Of a DNA stretch of 64,000 nucleotides, positions 36,343 through 49,755 are shown one piece after another. This stretch comes from Amphimedon queenslandica (taxonomy: Eukaryota; Porifera; Demospongiae; Haplosclerida; Niphatidae). The position numbers were made by a program, and so were the translations under genes. The first letter of the stretch is position 1; each line of letters opens with the position of its first letter. The DNA lies in assembly GCF_000090795.2 (NCBI RefSeq), contig NW_003546299.1:278666-342665 (forward strand), written 5' to 3'. Below the pieces are notes generated by a model that searched no databases, was not told where the DNA came from, and saw only the letters and a list, made by a program, of their open reading frames with translations.

Positions 36343-39300
36343 ATGAGGGCCGCTTCTTTCAGAGTTTCCGATCGTCGCTCCACGCTCCCGTCCAGCACGA
36401 GCAACAAGGTAATGACTGCTGCCGTCTCTATACCCAAAGTCGTCGATAAATGGGAGTTCAGGCAACTATTGAGTGACCCTGCAGAGTTTCAGCAGAATGG
36501 TCATGATGGGACTGGCAATGACAGCAGGAGCAAAGGGAGTAGTATACCTATTTTTTATCAAAAGGTAAACTCACCCAAGTGCTAACCACTTCTAATTCTC
36601 ACATCATTCTGAAATCACCCTCTTTCTCTCTCTCTCCCTTTTCTATCAGATGCAATACATGATTCAGGAGATGCTGCACTCAGAGACAGGGGTCCCCATT
36701 CGTTCCCACAGAAACAAGCTCTTATCGGCTGTCCCAAGTGTCTTTACAGGTACTCAGTCGTAGGTACTCAGTCGTGTGTGCAATAAAGTGACGCATACCT
36801 CCTAAAGTTTATTTGCGTCGAGTTTGTCATGTTTTCCTGGTTTAGGTTCTCCTCTTAATGTACACAAAATTTCATAAGCACACAGAGCCATAACTGTAAA
36901 TAATTGTATGCACAGTCATAGACTCATACACACATGCTTGAACATAGATCATTCCAGTGGCACAATTACCCATACAAAATGACATACTTCGAAGTTCGTA
37001 GACCCATACCCATTATAGGGGCTAACTACGCGAGACTATACCCATTCATTAGTAGGTTTGGAAACCTATCTCATTATTATATTTGATACCCATACCTAAG
37101 CCCCATACATTCTTGAGCTTGGTGCATACTTCAAGTAATTAGAATAGGGTATTTTAATGTACAAATGTACCACCGGGTATTCTAATGTATGGGCTTGATA
37201 GTACAAATGGGGTATAATGTTATGTCTTTTGCTGTTTTCAGTGTCTGTTGCAGTTGATGATAAGTGTGTCATATAGTATATAACATTAATTATGTTATGA
37301 GTTTGATTTCCTTGGTATTTCATATAATAAACATGATATGTTTTATATGTAAACTGCTTTGTGAGTGTTCTATAACTGTTATATAGTGAGTATTTTCATT
37401 TGTAACTCATTACTAAAAGTGTATAAACTTAAGTGTAGAGTATTACTATTGTGTAACTGACCGTAGTATGTACTTCATTTGACTGGCTTGCTCATAATTG
37501 CTCCCAATCTCCTCTTCCTCTTTCGTTCTAATTATTTAATCTTACTCTCTTCCTCTTTTTCACTTTCTTTTCTTGCCGCAGGTTCTGACATGATTCATTG
37601 GACTATGAAGAGATTCACCTGCTCAAAAAGTTAGTGCACCGACTCTGTGTAACTGAGCGTATAATCCTCACTCCTCCTTCTTCCATCTTTCCTTCTTTCC
37701 CTATAGATGAAGCACTTCATTTAACCAACATGCTCTATAATCACGGCTATTTTTATTCAGTCGAGAGACTTGAGCCAGTTGTTAGAGATGACGGAGAACT
37801 CTACAGATTTCAGGTAACTCGTGAATCTATCGCTCTAGTGTCTGTGATGCTTTTATTTTCTTTCTAGACACCTCATCTGTGGCCTTCTCAAAACTTTGAT
37901 GATTCAGATTTTGAATATGGTAAGGGTATACATAAGATAAAGGAGAGAGTATAACCCTCTTTGTTACTGTAGCTGTTTATTTGGTAAAACAGATCAAAAG
38001 GAGCAAGACCAGATTACGACTTGCCGACCATGAACTAGTAAGACTAAACTCTCTCTCTCTCCTCTCAGTAGATAACCCTTATATAGCTATATTAAATCGT
38101 ACTATAATGATTAATAATTTTGCTAATTCACTAATAATATTACTACATACTGTGAGGCAGATCAATTTAATAAATAAGTTAATTACTGTGTAACAGCAAA
38201 GTAACTGTTGAATAGTAATTGTACACTGTGCAGATAGGATTACCAGTTACTACATACTTCTTGTATGAATCATTGAATGGTATATTGAATGTGTCTACTT
38301 CTTTGTAGGAAAACCTTCGTGACATTAGAAAGAAGCTGATACTTCAGTGGGACTATGTGAATGATAGAGCAAGCGATGAAGCGAGGTACAATAAGATCTC
38401 ATTGATCGCATGCTCAATAATTTGATTCATCTGATTTTGTTTATAGAATATTAAAAGAACAAAAGAAAATTGCCAGAAGTCTAATGGAGAACCAAGAGAG
38501 AGCTTTCTGGAGATTAAGACGACCGCCAGTCAGTTTCATTAATATACCAGTTGTGTACTTTATCACCTCTCCTCCTTCCTCTTTCACTACTCCCCCTCCT
38601 CCTCTCTCTCTCTCTCTCTTTGTAGCCTGGAGGAAAGGGAGTAACTGACTGTCTTCTCTCGAGATTTTGTATGACACAAACAGGAACCAATAACCAAGTA
38701 ATGAAGCACATCTGTACTGTACATAATATCACATAAAGACACAGCATAGAAAATAGTTATACTTTGACAGTAATTATATACACACACCCATGTTGTTTAT
38801 AACATTGAATACAACATCACTATCTGTTGGGTGTGTAGTGTATAATACAGTTTTGACATCACACCCAACTCTGAGCTTATCTCATCTCCTAATGACTATC
38901 CAACACTGCATTCCTGTTTCCTGTTATGATTTATCCCCACTAAACACTAGCTGTCTGGAACCATACATATTCCCAAGGAATTCATTTTACTATCTAATGT
39001 CCAGGTGCCTCTGACAGAGGATGCCCTAAGAGAGGAGATCAGTGTATTGAAAGAGATGAAAGAGCTAAAGAGGATGAAGCTATCAACATCACTTGAAGGG
39101 TAAGGAGAGCTAATTAATGGCTTCATGAATATGGGCACACACACACAAAACAATGCATTCAAAACAATTATAATGTACAACGTGCATTGTGACTGGTTGA
39201 TCATCCATGCAGTAAGTAAGAATGTAGTGTCTAATCCCAATACAGTGTCTAATCCCAATACATTGTCAGCAGTCTGTTTGTGTATGTAAGTGTACATTAT

Positions 39301-41414
39301 AATGATTATTGTATAACAGCTACTATACAACCAAACACTTGCTGGCCAGTTCTCAAAACAATAAACAGCATATAACTGACTCTGTTCTGTCTCTCCCTAC
39401 AGACTAGTCAGTCATTGTAAGAAGTATGCAGAGTTTGATCCAATGCTACACTCGCCCGAATCATCTAACCCTTGGGTCACTGGAGAGGATGCAATGTGGA
39501 TCATCGGGAGATCACTGTGAGTCAATGGAGCTTCATTGATATTCTAATTAGTGTATCAAATAAATGTGGCAATACATGTATGTGTCATTAGTGTACGAAG
39601 AGGTTCTGTGATGTAAAGTTATGTCATTATTGTTTTGATAACGTAATTGCAATTATAATTAGATACTTTTGAAACTGAATCCAATTACCTAAAGTAACTG
39701 TCATGTTTTTTATGCATATCAACGTTGAAATATGCACAGCATTTCTTGTTGAGGGAGGACAAAGAGTGAAATGCCCAAATATTTCCTATTCTGTTATTAT
39801 ATTATATATAGAGTTGAATTCCCAACAGTGAGACAGCTGAGGCTGTGGGCATGTTCCCTGCACGACATGCTAACTGATGTCACCGGACGCTACAAATTCG
39901 AGCAGTTCTGTAAGAAACAGTATTGCTCTGAGAACATAAAGTTCTGGCAAGCCTGCACTGACCTAAAGCTATTACCACTGTTTGCCATACCTGGCTCTGT
40001 GAGGCTAGTATATGAGTAAGCATCAGGATGTATTGCCAATAAAGCATTTTTGTATCTTCTTTATCTGCTCTCATTCCTCTTTCTTTCTCTTGGCTTTTTT
40101 TTTATCTCTTAGTGAGTTTATTGATCCAAGTGCTTCACATATGGTTAATCTCAGTGCTACTGCTTTCGAGGAAGCTAGCAAAGATGTGGAAAACCCCTCA
40201 AGATATGCCTTCTCTGCTGCACAGGTCAGTCTGCCAGTCTGTCAATGATATCAGATACACTTCAGGAAGTAGTAAAATTAATTAGGTTATTCTTTCTTTC
40301 CTAGGAACAAGTGTATAGCTTAATGAAGAATGACATTTATCCACGTTTCCTGAAAACAGACTATGATGTCCTATTAAAGACTGCACACTCTGGAGGCAGC
40401 TTTGGAAAAGGGTACAACAGCATGACATAAAATTTGAAATTAGAATTAATGTTTTTTGTAGTTTTTTCAAGAGGTTAATTCCTCGGACTACAAGTCGTTT
40501 AGAGAAAGCTACACCAATCACAATAGTATCACCATGTCACCCAGAAAGATTCACTAGAAGACAAGTCAGTACATGATCATACTTACCTACTGTATTGGAT
40601 TCTATCATATATATATTTATACTCATACAGCTAAGCATTAGTAAGAGCAATAGCGGTAGAAGCTCAATGGGAGATCTATTTGTTAACATTGGCGCCACTA
40701 ACTGGGGCAGAGACACATCAGCATCAGCAAATGAGCTTGAATTTATGAACGCACTCACTTCGCCATCATCTGACCTCACCCTTGGGCCGAATAACCCAGA
40801 TGAGAAACAGCGCCGAGTCTCTGCTCCTTCTGCCCCGTTCACAGAGACAGCACCGGTAGAGAAAAAGAAAGAAGAGCCAGAGAAAGAGAAAGTGTTGTGG
40901 GCCCTCAAAGAGGAGGACGACGATGAAGAGACAGAGTTAGAGAAAGAGAGAGCAAGATGCAAGCTGCTCAAAGGAGCCATTAGGACCTCCCTCATACAAT
41001 CTCATAGCATGGATGACCTCACACAGATCGAGGATGATAATACTTCTCTCCACGTCCCGGGGCATGACTTCCAAACTCAACTAATGTCACTCAAAGTGTC
41101 CTCAGAGTAAGCCGCTAACATACCGTACCCACTCTATACATTTATTTGATTTGTCTTGTAGCATGTTTGACCAGGATATTGCATCCCTTGATCGCAAGAA
41201 ATCTATCAGTATAGAAGACCTCCATCAGTTCCACACGAAATTCAAGCCGCTAGAAGAAGAAGAGAGCTTCTCCCCTGGTCATTATGCTGCTAAGGACCGG
41301 AGGGTCTCAAAGGCTAAAGTTGCTGCCCAAACAATGGTGACCATTACGGTCCCTTCTCCTGATTATAATTTCTACTCGAGCTCTGACAGCATTCACTCGG
41401 CGATAAGTAACTAA
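36343..41414 (+). CDS. R7-family regulator of G-protein signalling (DEP-GGL-RGS)
   Basis: GTPase-activating protein for Gi/o alpha subunits, predicted to pair with a G-beta-5-like subunit through its GGL domain. Order: a short Ser-rich start (MRAASFRVSDRRSTLPSS); DEP domain (MQYMIQEMLHSETGVPIRSH, SAVPSVFTGSDMIHW, ALHLTNMLYNHGYFYSVERL, DDGELYRFQTPHLWPS); R7 homology helices (DYVNDRASDEARILKEQKKI, NQERAFWRLRRPPPG); GGL (EISVLKEMKELKRMKLSTSL, then FDPMLHSPESSNPW); RGS box (RLWACSLHDMLTDVTGRYKF, CSENIKFWQACTDLK, QVYSLMKNDIYPRFL). After the RGS box there is a tail of about 280 residues, acidic and Ser-rich (EEDDDEETELEKERARCKLL), much longer than in vertebrate RGS7. It matches the R7 class as a whole, so a single human orthologue cannot be chosen. 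Stop at 41412-41414. Confidence 0.93.
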
Positions 41415-41615
41415 CTGTGGGTTTGTTTGTATTTTTGTACTGTTTGTATTCATTCTCTATCTCTCTTTACTGCGTGAAAGTGAGGGAATTAAATAATTAT
41501 TGATATTTTTTGAATCATTTATTTTTGTATTTTTTCTTTCTCGATAATTATTTTTTGAATTTTTAATATTAAAACTTTTTTGTGAAATTAAAATTGCCTA
41601 AGTTGAGTCCTTTCT

Positions 41616-44600
41616 TTATTGAACAATCCTCAAATTTGCAATGGTGGAAACTTGAGCAATATCAAGAGAATGAATGTTCCAGGCCTTCAGTGTCTTCCAC
41701 ATCTCTTCCTCAGCCTCCTTGTCTCCATTCAGAGCTTCTCTTGAGAGATGCTGCAGCAATTGAATAGCAACTGGATCATGATCCAATAGACAGGCAGCAT
41801 CAACTGTCCTAAAGTGTGTTACAAAGAGATTACTATTGCAAATTAAAAATTCCTTCAAAATCCAAATTCAATCAGAATCCTCCCAAAATTCTACATCAAA
41901 TGAAGAATTCTCTCCTTGCCATTTTTGATGAAATTTGGCCGAAGACTGTACCATAGTACATGGTCTTTGGCCCGATTTTGGAGCAACTTTAAAAATTCAT
42001 AAAAAAAACTCAAAACTTACTACACATTGCACACAACATATAAAGTTTAGAAACACGTACAAATGAACAAAAATTGCCCCATCCCCAAATGCTACTTAGC
42101 CCCTACACAAACATACATGTACATGACATGTGTTGCTATTACAATAGAAACAATGAAGTTACGGTATCGTTTACTTTAGTATTGGATTGCTGGTGGCTTG
42201 TCTGTTCATATACTGAGAAAGGAGTGGAGACAGCACACGTGACATGTCATAATGTAACTGCGAACTACCATCATCATTAAAACTATTACTACAGATAACC
42301 TAATGAGAGAAAGAAGGAGGCATAAAAGACAGTAAAAGACGTGTATATTATTATTATCATCACCTGTTGTAGAAATATATTGTCGATACAAGTGCAAATT
42401 TTATCAAAGATCTCGTCCAAGAGTGAGGCATTGATAGAAGCTCTTATGCTGTGTAGTGTGTATTGCAATTTCTGAAGAAACAAACTGAGAGAATGAGATA
42501 CTTCTAATTCCGACATCCCTTTGATTAATGTAAGATTATGCCACCTGAAAAAAAGAAATCAAGATCTCTACAAAGTACAAGAGCATCAATATGCATTAAC
42601 AAAATTCCAGAGCCAATTTTAGAAAAATTAAGGCATGGCAACATGATTATTATTGTCATTTTAGATCTCTCTCTCTCTCACCTTTCTCTCTTATAATCAG
42701 CTATATTTCTCCTTGCAATCCTTGTCACATGTCCTATTAGTTTCTCCTTCATGTTCTCAGCGAGTCCCGTGAATGCTTCAATCACAGTATCAAATGCAGT
42801 TCCCTCAAGTTGAGCATAATCATGATCAATCTTCCGGAGTGACTCAATCTGACGGAGTACATCACCAATCACGCCTTTTCTGAATCTTTTGTCGTCTGAT
42901 CTCAATTGCTGAGTATAATAATGCAACTCTAAAAAGAACTAATCAGCAGAAAGAAAGAAAAAAATTCATGATTTTAATCAGTTTAGAATCAAATGAAAGC
43001 TCACGGTCTCCTCTCCCCATTTCTGTAGTAGAGAGACCATATAGTCTGCTGCGTTGAGGTAGGCTGAGAACCTATTACTCAATGGGGTGGACTGGACTTT
43101 GCTGACATTATCAGCCAAATCTCTTTGGAACTCTAACAAGAGATCGACCTGAAGCTGCAGGAACTGGAGCCTTATGTATAGAGAAGGAATGCATCTGAAT
43201 CTTTCTAAAAGAGAGAGAGAAAGAGAGAGAGAGGGTACAGTGTACAGTATAGCCTCTCTTAATGGACACTCCCTATAGCAAACACCTCCAAATAAAGAAC
43301 ATGCCCATTATATAGAGGCCCCACAGTCAAAAAACATAAAATGTATTTTTAATACTACTAACCAGTGATTCCAGCAATTATTTGCATTAGTTTCTCAGCA
43401 CATTCAGGGACCAATTCCCTACTAGTGGATGAATCAGTTAGTCTGTCAGTGTATAGAGAATCCCATGAGGTCGGTGACTCTGATATAACTTTCAATCTTT
43501 CGGCAGCAACTGAAATTTAAAATTCAGGCAAAAAAGTTTTATGACATCAAAAATTAGACCAGCTACCAATGAACTCACATTGTCTCTCTAAATTCAGCCA
43601 GCGACAAAGAGGAGCTTCGTCTTGGAATACAAGAATGACGCTGGGATAGAGGAGAGGGTAGTGATGTACCTCGTGCAGCTCTTTCTCAAATAAGAGGAGC
43701 TCGTCAATCAGGTGAGACGTGAGGTAGTCGTCATCAAGCAGACATTGGCCCTGGGAGTGGTGGGAGGGGTCTAAATCATGACGGAGCTTTTGGACTATTT
43801 CTTGTAAAAGACCACGAATAAATTCAACCTATAAAAAAGTTAATTATTGACGGGCTATCGTGTTATTTTTTGACTGGTAACCTTAGCATTTATTTTAATT
43901 TTGGAACACTCGAGTAAAGTGGGTTGGACTTCAGTCTCTATAAAGTGAGTGTGGTCTGTTATCCACGTTGAGACTTGAGTAAAAAACCACTCTGGCTATT
44001 GTTAAAATTAAAAAAAAAAATTTATAATTCATATACATGTAGTTGATTGCTCACTTTTTCCTTTGAATTGGTTTGTCTGTTTCCACAAAAGTGATACTTG
44101 AATCTCTTACGAAGTGGAGATAAGAGTAGATCAATAGGAAGTGGTAGAGTGTCCTCCATTTTTGGAATATCCCGAGTTTCACTCTCAGTCTGATCGATGG
44201 CCAGGAGTTGCTTGAAATTAGCTGCAAAGAGGACTTGCTTTTGCTGCCAAAGTTGAAGGGACTTTGCTGAAGTGTCTTTTGTGATAGGCCAGTTAATTGT
44301 CTTTAGTAACTCATCAAAATTACTAACAATATAAATAAGAATAAAAGAAATTATCATGTTTAGTATTATTATTATTATTGTTATTATTATTATTATTGTT
44401 ATCATCTTACTGTGATACTTTCTCTTTCAATTCGTTTCTTCTCTTCTCACACATTGTCCTTGCATGCATCTTAAGATTAGAGCAGTAAGAGGATGAGAGA
44501 GTCTCCGAAACAGATACTAACTCCACAAAATCTTTAATGGCCTCCTCTATCTCACCATCTTTACTTCCACAGGACAAAATTCTAGAACTAAAAAAAAATA

Positions 44601-45099
44601 ATAATAACAAAAACAACAACAACATTATAATATCGTATGCTTTTTCATTTTATGCCTCAATTCTTTTACCTCAATTTTTGAACTCTATTTATCCATAATA
44701 AATATTTTCTCAGTCGCTCTATCTCATCAAGTTCTTTCAGTAGCGGTACAAGCTCCTTCATGCCAATATTTTCTTTTCCTTCTCTCATCTTTTCTTCTTC
44801 GGTTGTTATATCTTCTTTGAGGGTAAGTATTCTTCCTTTCAGTGACTCTAACTCGGTGATGGCTAGCCTGATCTCTCTCATGACTTTCTGCCAGTCACCC
44901 TTTTCTGCTCCTTCTCCTCTACCAGAAAGCTAAAATTTTATTTATAAAAAGTATCATGTGAATTGTTGTTTGATTTTACTTGATTCGAAAGGATTTTTCT
45001 CTCTTTTTTGAGTCTTTCCAAAACGTCTGGTAATATCTTGTAATTGCTGCCAACATTTTCATCAAGAAACTCGTTGATATCTGCAGAAGAAAGCGCCAT
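41616..45099 (-). CDS. RINT1: RINT1 (Dsl1/NRZ tethering complex subunit)
   Basis: Subunit of the NRZ complex (with NAG/NBAS and ZW10) that tethers Golgi-derived vesicles at the ER. Start MALSSADINEFLDENVGSNY at 45099. Coiled-coil helices follow (AITELESLKGRILTLKEDIT, LDEIERLRKYLLWINRVQKL). The family core is clear: LLLSPLRKRFKYHFCGNRQT, PEWFFTQVSTWITDHTHFIE, HLIDELLLFEKELHEVHHYP, CRWLNLERQFA and ELVPECAEKLMQII. The C-terminus VDAACLLDHDPVAIQLLQHL ends at 41616. Many short introns; a fragment of the palindromic repeat family sits in the intron before the last exon. The N-terminus is shorter than human RINT1, which has a longer leader. It is divergent from TANGO6 with 139 bp between starts. Confidence 0.94.
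41850..42030 (-). repeat. Palindromic repeat family fragment in RINT1 intron
   Basis: Contains TCAATCAGAATCCTCCCAAA, GAATTCTCTCCTTGCCATTT and a decayed palindrome GACTGTACCATAGTACATGG. Related to units at 33330 and 62380. Confidence 0.7.
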
Positions 45100-45238
45100 T
45101 GTTAAATGTGGGTGAGGCTACAAAAGCATTTAGTCACGTGAAAGCACATGGATAAAGTGCACGGAGATGTACGGTAACCACGTGTAACAGCGGTATGTTA
45201 TCATATGTATGTTAATGGGGTTAAAAATTATCTTGATC
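45100..45238. promoter_or_regulatory. Divergent promoter, RINT1 / TANGO6
   Basis: 139 bp between the two start codons. Contains TTAGTCACGTGAAAGCAC (an E-box CACGTG) and a second CACGTG at about 45180. A shared promoter is likely given the spacing. Confidence 0.6.
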
Positions 45239-48200
45239 ATGGCGACAATAAAGAGCATCATATCTGCAATGAAAGAACTGATATCTTCTGATCCTGACCC
45301 GCTGGCACCCTCTGGTTGGATGGAGAGGATACAATACAATTTAAAGAAGTCCAGGAGCAATCCTATTCTTACCTCAAGTGCCATTAAAGACGTAAAATTG
45401 AAATACAAACTGGAATTACCATTAGACCAGAGGGATGAAGATTATCAGTGGGGATTTGTGCTTGAGAGTTTGGCATTATTACTACTCCTCCGTAACACAA
45501 TAAATAACAGCCCATCTTTAGAAGGAGACCCTGCAGCAATGCTTAGTTTATCAGATAATAAAACTACTAAAGGAATTTGCCAGTTTGTACTATCACTTGG
45601 TCTCCATTTATATCTTGATGCTAAAAGACCCATCAGTCCTTCTGCTACTGGGATTAACACAAGTACTAAGTTGATTCCTGAATCAGTAAAGAGTGAACGC
45701 ATTTGTATTATCATCCACTCTCTTTGTGATTGCTTGGATTCAGAAGAGCTTTCCTCCATAATACTCCAGACACTACTAACAGGTCTTCTTGCTGGACTGT
45801 TCCAAATTATCTACAAGCCACTCCTTGAGTCTGCCTCTCCATCTCCGTCCACTCCTCGTGTTGTATCCAAGTCTTTCTCAGATCCAGAAGTATTTGAGAG
45901 TCATTTAAAGAACCTACTAAAGGCTCTACCTCGTCCTCTCTTAGTCAGGGAGTTACTCTCACTGCAAGTGATGGGAAGGACTCGGAGGTCTGGGTTGTTG
46001 TGGTTGCGTAAAGCATGTGGGGAGCATCTCTCAAGAGTACTGATGGAGTCCAATGGTGTCCAATCTGTTCTACGAGGAATATTTGAAGCCTCAACTGGTT
46101 AGTGTAATAATAAATGAATATCTATTTTATTGCCATTATTAATTCTTTGCAATTAAATTTCTGTTAGGCAATGATGGGTTAGTTAGTGAGAGCGTCACTG
46201 AATCCTCTCAGAATTGGCACAAGTGCCAATCTATAGCTCAGATATTATCCAGCTGTCCATTACAAGCTGAATCCATTGAGAAATATTACTCTCTTGTCTG
46301 CCCTCAAGTAAAGCAAAAATAAAGTCTCCATTTCACATTTGGAAATATAATTTAGATACTCTCTCTTATCGGTCTTCCTCCTGATGGGGTTGGTAGACAT
46401 TTTTTAAGAGTTGCTGTTTGCACTGTGACACAAATGCTCTCCAAGCAATATGATCTGTCAATGAAGTACATTGTGATTCCACTACTTAGGCCACTATATG
46501 TATTGACTGAAGGTAACAAAAAATTTTTTATCATAAAAATTTTTTGATTTTTTTAGATGGAGATTTTCAAGATATTACCCAATTGGCATCTTCAGTGGAA
46601 ATTTGTCTTAAGAATTTAAATAGAGTCAGGCTATCATTGTTTTAATGATGAGTTTTAAAAAAGTTATTGTTGTTAGATCTTAGAAGTTATTGAACCAACG
46701 TCACTTGTAGTGACGTCATTGGCAGAGTACTTACCTCTTCTCTTTGATATTTGGAGCTGCACACGAAAATATGAGGCACTAATCACAAAGTACACTCCCT
46801 AGTCCCTCAATTCATTTCTTTTTGTACTAAGTACTAAATATTATTTTTAAGCCTCATTTACTAATGTATAATTATTATGTATTTATCATTATGCTTCATA
46901 GAAAGTTTGAACTGATTCTGATCAAAATTGAGACTTTTAGATTTGGCCAAAGTCCCTGTACTATAGTACAGGGATTTTAACCAAGTTTCACCAAAAATGA
47001 AAAGTTGAGAAATCTCCATTTTAATAATTTTTTCTGATACATATACATGTACTTATGTTGCGTAGAAAGTTTGAGTTGCTTCCGATCAAAATTGGATTTT
47101 TTATGAATTTTTTACTTTGCTCAAAAATCGGGCCAAAGTCCCTGTACTATAGTACAGGGATTTTGACCAAATTTCACCAAAAATGAAAAGTTGAGAAATC
47201 TTCATTTTTATAATTTTTTATGATGCATATACATGTACTTATGTTGCGTAGAAAGTTTGAGTTGCTTCCGATCAAAATTGGATTTTTTATGAATTTTTTA
47301 CTTTGCTCAAAAATTGGGCCAAAGTCCCTGTACTATAGTACAGGGATTTTGACCAAATTTCACCAAAAATGAAAAGTTGAGAAATCTTCATTTTTATAAT
47401 TTTTTATGATGCATATACATGTACTTATGTTGCGTAGAAAGTTTGAGTTGCTTCCGATCAAAATTGGATTTTTTATGAATTTTTCAATTTGCTCAAAAAT
47501 CGGGCCAAAGTCCCTGTACTATAGTACAGGGATTTTGACCAAATTTCACCAAAAATGAAAAGGTGAGAAATCTCCATTTTTATAATTTTTTCTGATACAT
47601 ATACATGTACTTATGTTTCATAAAAAGTTTGAGCTGGTTCTGATTAAAATTGGATTTTTTAGGAATTTTTTTAAGTTGCAAAGTTATCTGAATTTTGGCC
47701 AAATGATATTTTTTCTTTATTTCTAATATTTCTGAGACACTGAAAGTTTAATCATAATTTTTTTTTGATTAGAAAATCAAAGCAATGTCTCATCTCCACT
47801 TTCAAATTATCAGACAGCCTTACTCAGTTAGAATTTCTGAAGTTCCTCCTTCATATTCACGAAACAGACACACAACGCTTCAAAGCACTGAGAAGTGACA
47901 TCAAAATTACATTATCCACCAAAGGAGGAGACTTGATTATTGCAAGAGAAGAAGAGATGAATGTTTCTTCTAAAACATCCTCTGAAACAATGTCAGAAAT
48001 TGGAACGGCCATCACTGATCTTGTAGAGGGAGAATTGAAATCAACCGGAATAAAATCAACACTGTTCACATACTGCATGGAATATATTGGAAACCTATTA
48101 GCTAGTGAAGCTGGCTTACAAAAGACAAAGAAGCAAGAGACAGCTCAGCCAATGAAAGGAGCATCTAGTAGGACATTATTGGACTGGGAGAGGTCATCAA

Positions 48201-49755
48201 TGCATAGCAGTGAAGGAGTTTCATTCTCTAATGCACTGGTACTGTATCTACTAGCTTCTCTTTGTGAGGGAATGGACATAGAAACTATAAAAACACTAGA
48301 CCTACAATCAACTGTACAAGCATTGGCATTACTTGTCAAATCTCATGGCATTTACCATCAAAAAGACAAGCCCATTTCCACTAGACAAGAGGAAGGGAAA
48401 GAGACTGAACTGCTAACAGGAGGTGACGTGACTCTAAGTATTGCATTTGGATTACTGTCAGCCATACTGGCCAGTGAAAAGAAGGTATGACGTACATGTA
48501 CATTCATTTTATTCTCTCTCTCTCTCTCCTTTTAGCTTAATCCTAGACTTCAATCAGTTCTTACAAGCCTCTTACCTTATTTGGAATCTTTAGCGTGTCA
48601 CTGTCCTAATGAGGAGCTCTCTGGGCTTGCTGAAGACTTGAGGATATGTATTGCCACACTGGGATCAGTTTGGTCCGAAAAAATGACGGAAGGAGTGACT
48701 GAAATGACAAAAAAGAAGACAAGGGAAGAGACTCTAGACAAAGAGAAGGTTGATTCTCTTCATTCTTCAAATGCAAGAGCTTCAAGGCCATTGATTGAAG
48801 TGATTGGATCAACTGACAACAATGAGACACTGTATGCAAGAGCTTTGAAAGACATACAAGACTCACTCATTCCTGTAAAGGGTCACGGCCTACAGCAACT
48901 GAGTCAACTTGTAAGAAAAAAAGACAGCGAAACTCTTGCTCACATTGACCATACAATCGAGCTGTTTCTGACACACTTGGGTCACAGTGACACTTATATA
49001 TACCTGCCATCAATTCAAGGGCTGGTGGAGCTAGCCTCTCTCGTACCAGACAGAATAATACCACTCATGTGCAATGAATATGCACAATTTAATGAGGCAA
49101 GGAAAGCTAGAGCGAGTTGTGGTACTCTGGAAGGTAAGAGTATAGACTGGCTGGTTAAGTTAGGTGAAGGATTGGTGAGGGCATCTCGTGAATGTGGAGA
49201 CCTTTTACCAAAGTATTCCGAGTCTCTTCTGGCAGCTGTTCTTTCAAATATCAAGCACGGTGATCCACTCGTCAGATCATCAGGTTTGTCAAACCTAGCT
49301 GATATATGCTCCAGTCTTCACTGGTCATTCACTCCTGTTGAAAATGAGGTGCTGAAAATAGAGACCAATTATTATTTATGTACATGTATCCTGTAGGTTG
49401 TTGAGTGCTTGGAGAAAGTATTAAAGACTGATAGCGATCCGACTGTAAGACGTGGAGCCATTAGTGTTACAAAGCATCTCTTTAAAGGACTTGGTACAAA
49501 TATTGACAAAGTAAAATGCCTATTATTATTTCCTTGACTTTAAAATAAGTGTTTTAGGTTCTTCAAGGAGGTTCCCTGTTGAGTCTCTATCGTATGTTAA
49601 AGGTTTGCGAATCGTCAGATCCTGACCAACTCACAAGGACTCATGCACAGTCTGCCCTAGCAGAACTGGGAGATGTAATGAAACTCATTCTCTTTCCACC
49701 ACCCAACTCTCAGAAACTATGCAAGAAAATATCAGTACTAGACCACATTAATTGA
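45239..49755 (+). CDS. TANGO6: TANGO6 (TMCO7), ARM/HEAT-repeat secretion factor
   Basis: Protein needed for Golgi organisation and secretion, of alpha-solenoid type. Start MATIKSIISAMKELISSDPD at 45239, preferred over an upstream in-frame Met at 45209 because that would lie in the shared promoter. Large first exon to about 46098, then small exons, then 47771-48484 and 48535-49345, and two last exons. Family marks are DYQWGFVLESLALLLLLRNT, IHETDTQRFKALRSDIKITL, YARALKDIQDSLIPVKGHGL, IKHGDPLVRSSGLSNLADIC, DPTVRRGAISVTKHLFKGLG and THAQSALAELGDVMKLILFP, the last being the TANGO6 C-terminus. About 1,050 residues, close to the human length. An intron at 46.8-47.8 kb carries the 186-bp repeat array. 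It lies divergent to RINT1, also an ER-Golgi factor. Confidence 0.92.
46895..47690 (+). repeat. 186-bp tandem array with 20-bp palindrome, TANGO6 intron
   Basis: Four tandem units spaced exactly 186 bp. Each carries CCCTGTACTATAGTACAGGG, a perfect palindrome, at 46954, 47140, 47326 and 47512. Around it are TTGAGTTGCTTCCGATCAAA, TTTCACCAAAAATGAAAAG and ATACATGTACTTATGTTGCG. Units 2-4 are nearly identical, so amplification was recent. Confidence 0.96.

Noticed and set aside
45209-45238. Upstream Met for TANGO6 at 45209
   Set aside because: It would lengthen the protein into the shared promoter; MATIKSI at 45239 has an ATG with a GATC-ATGG context and fits the family start better.
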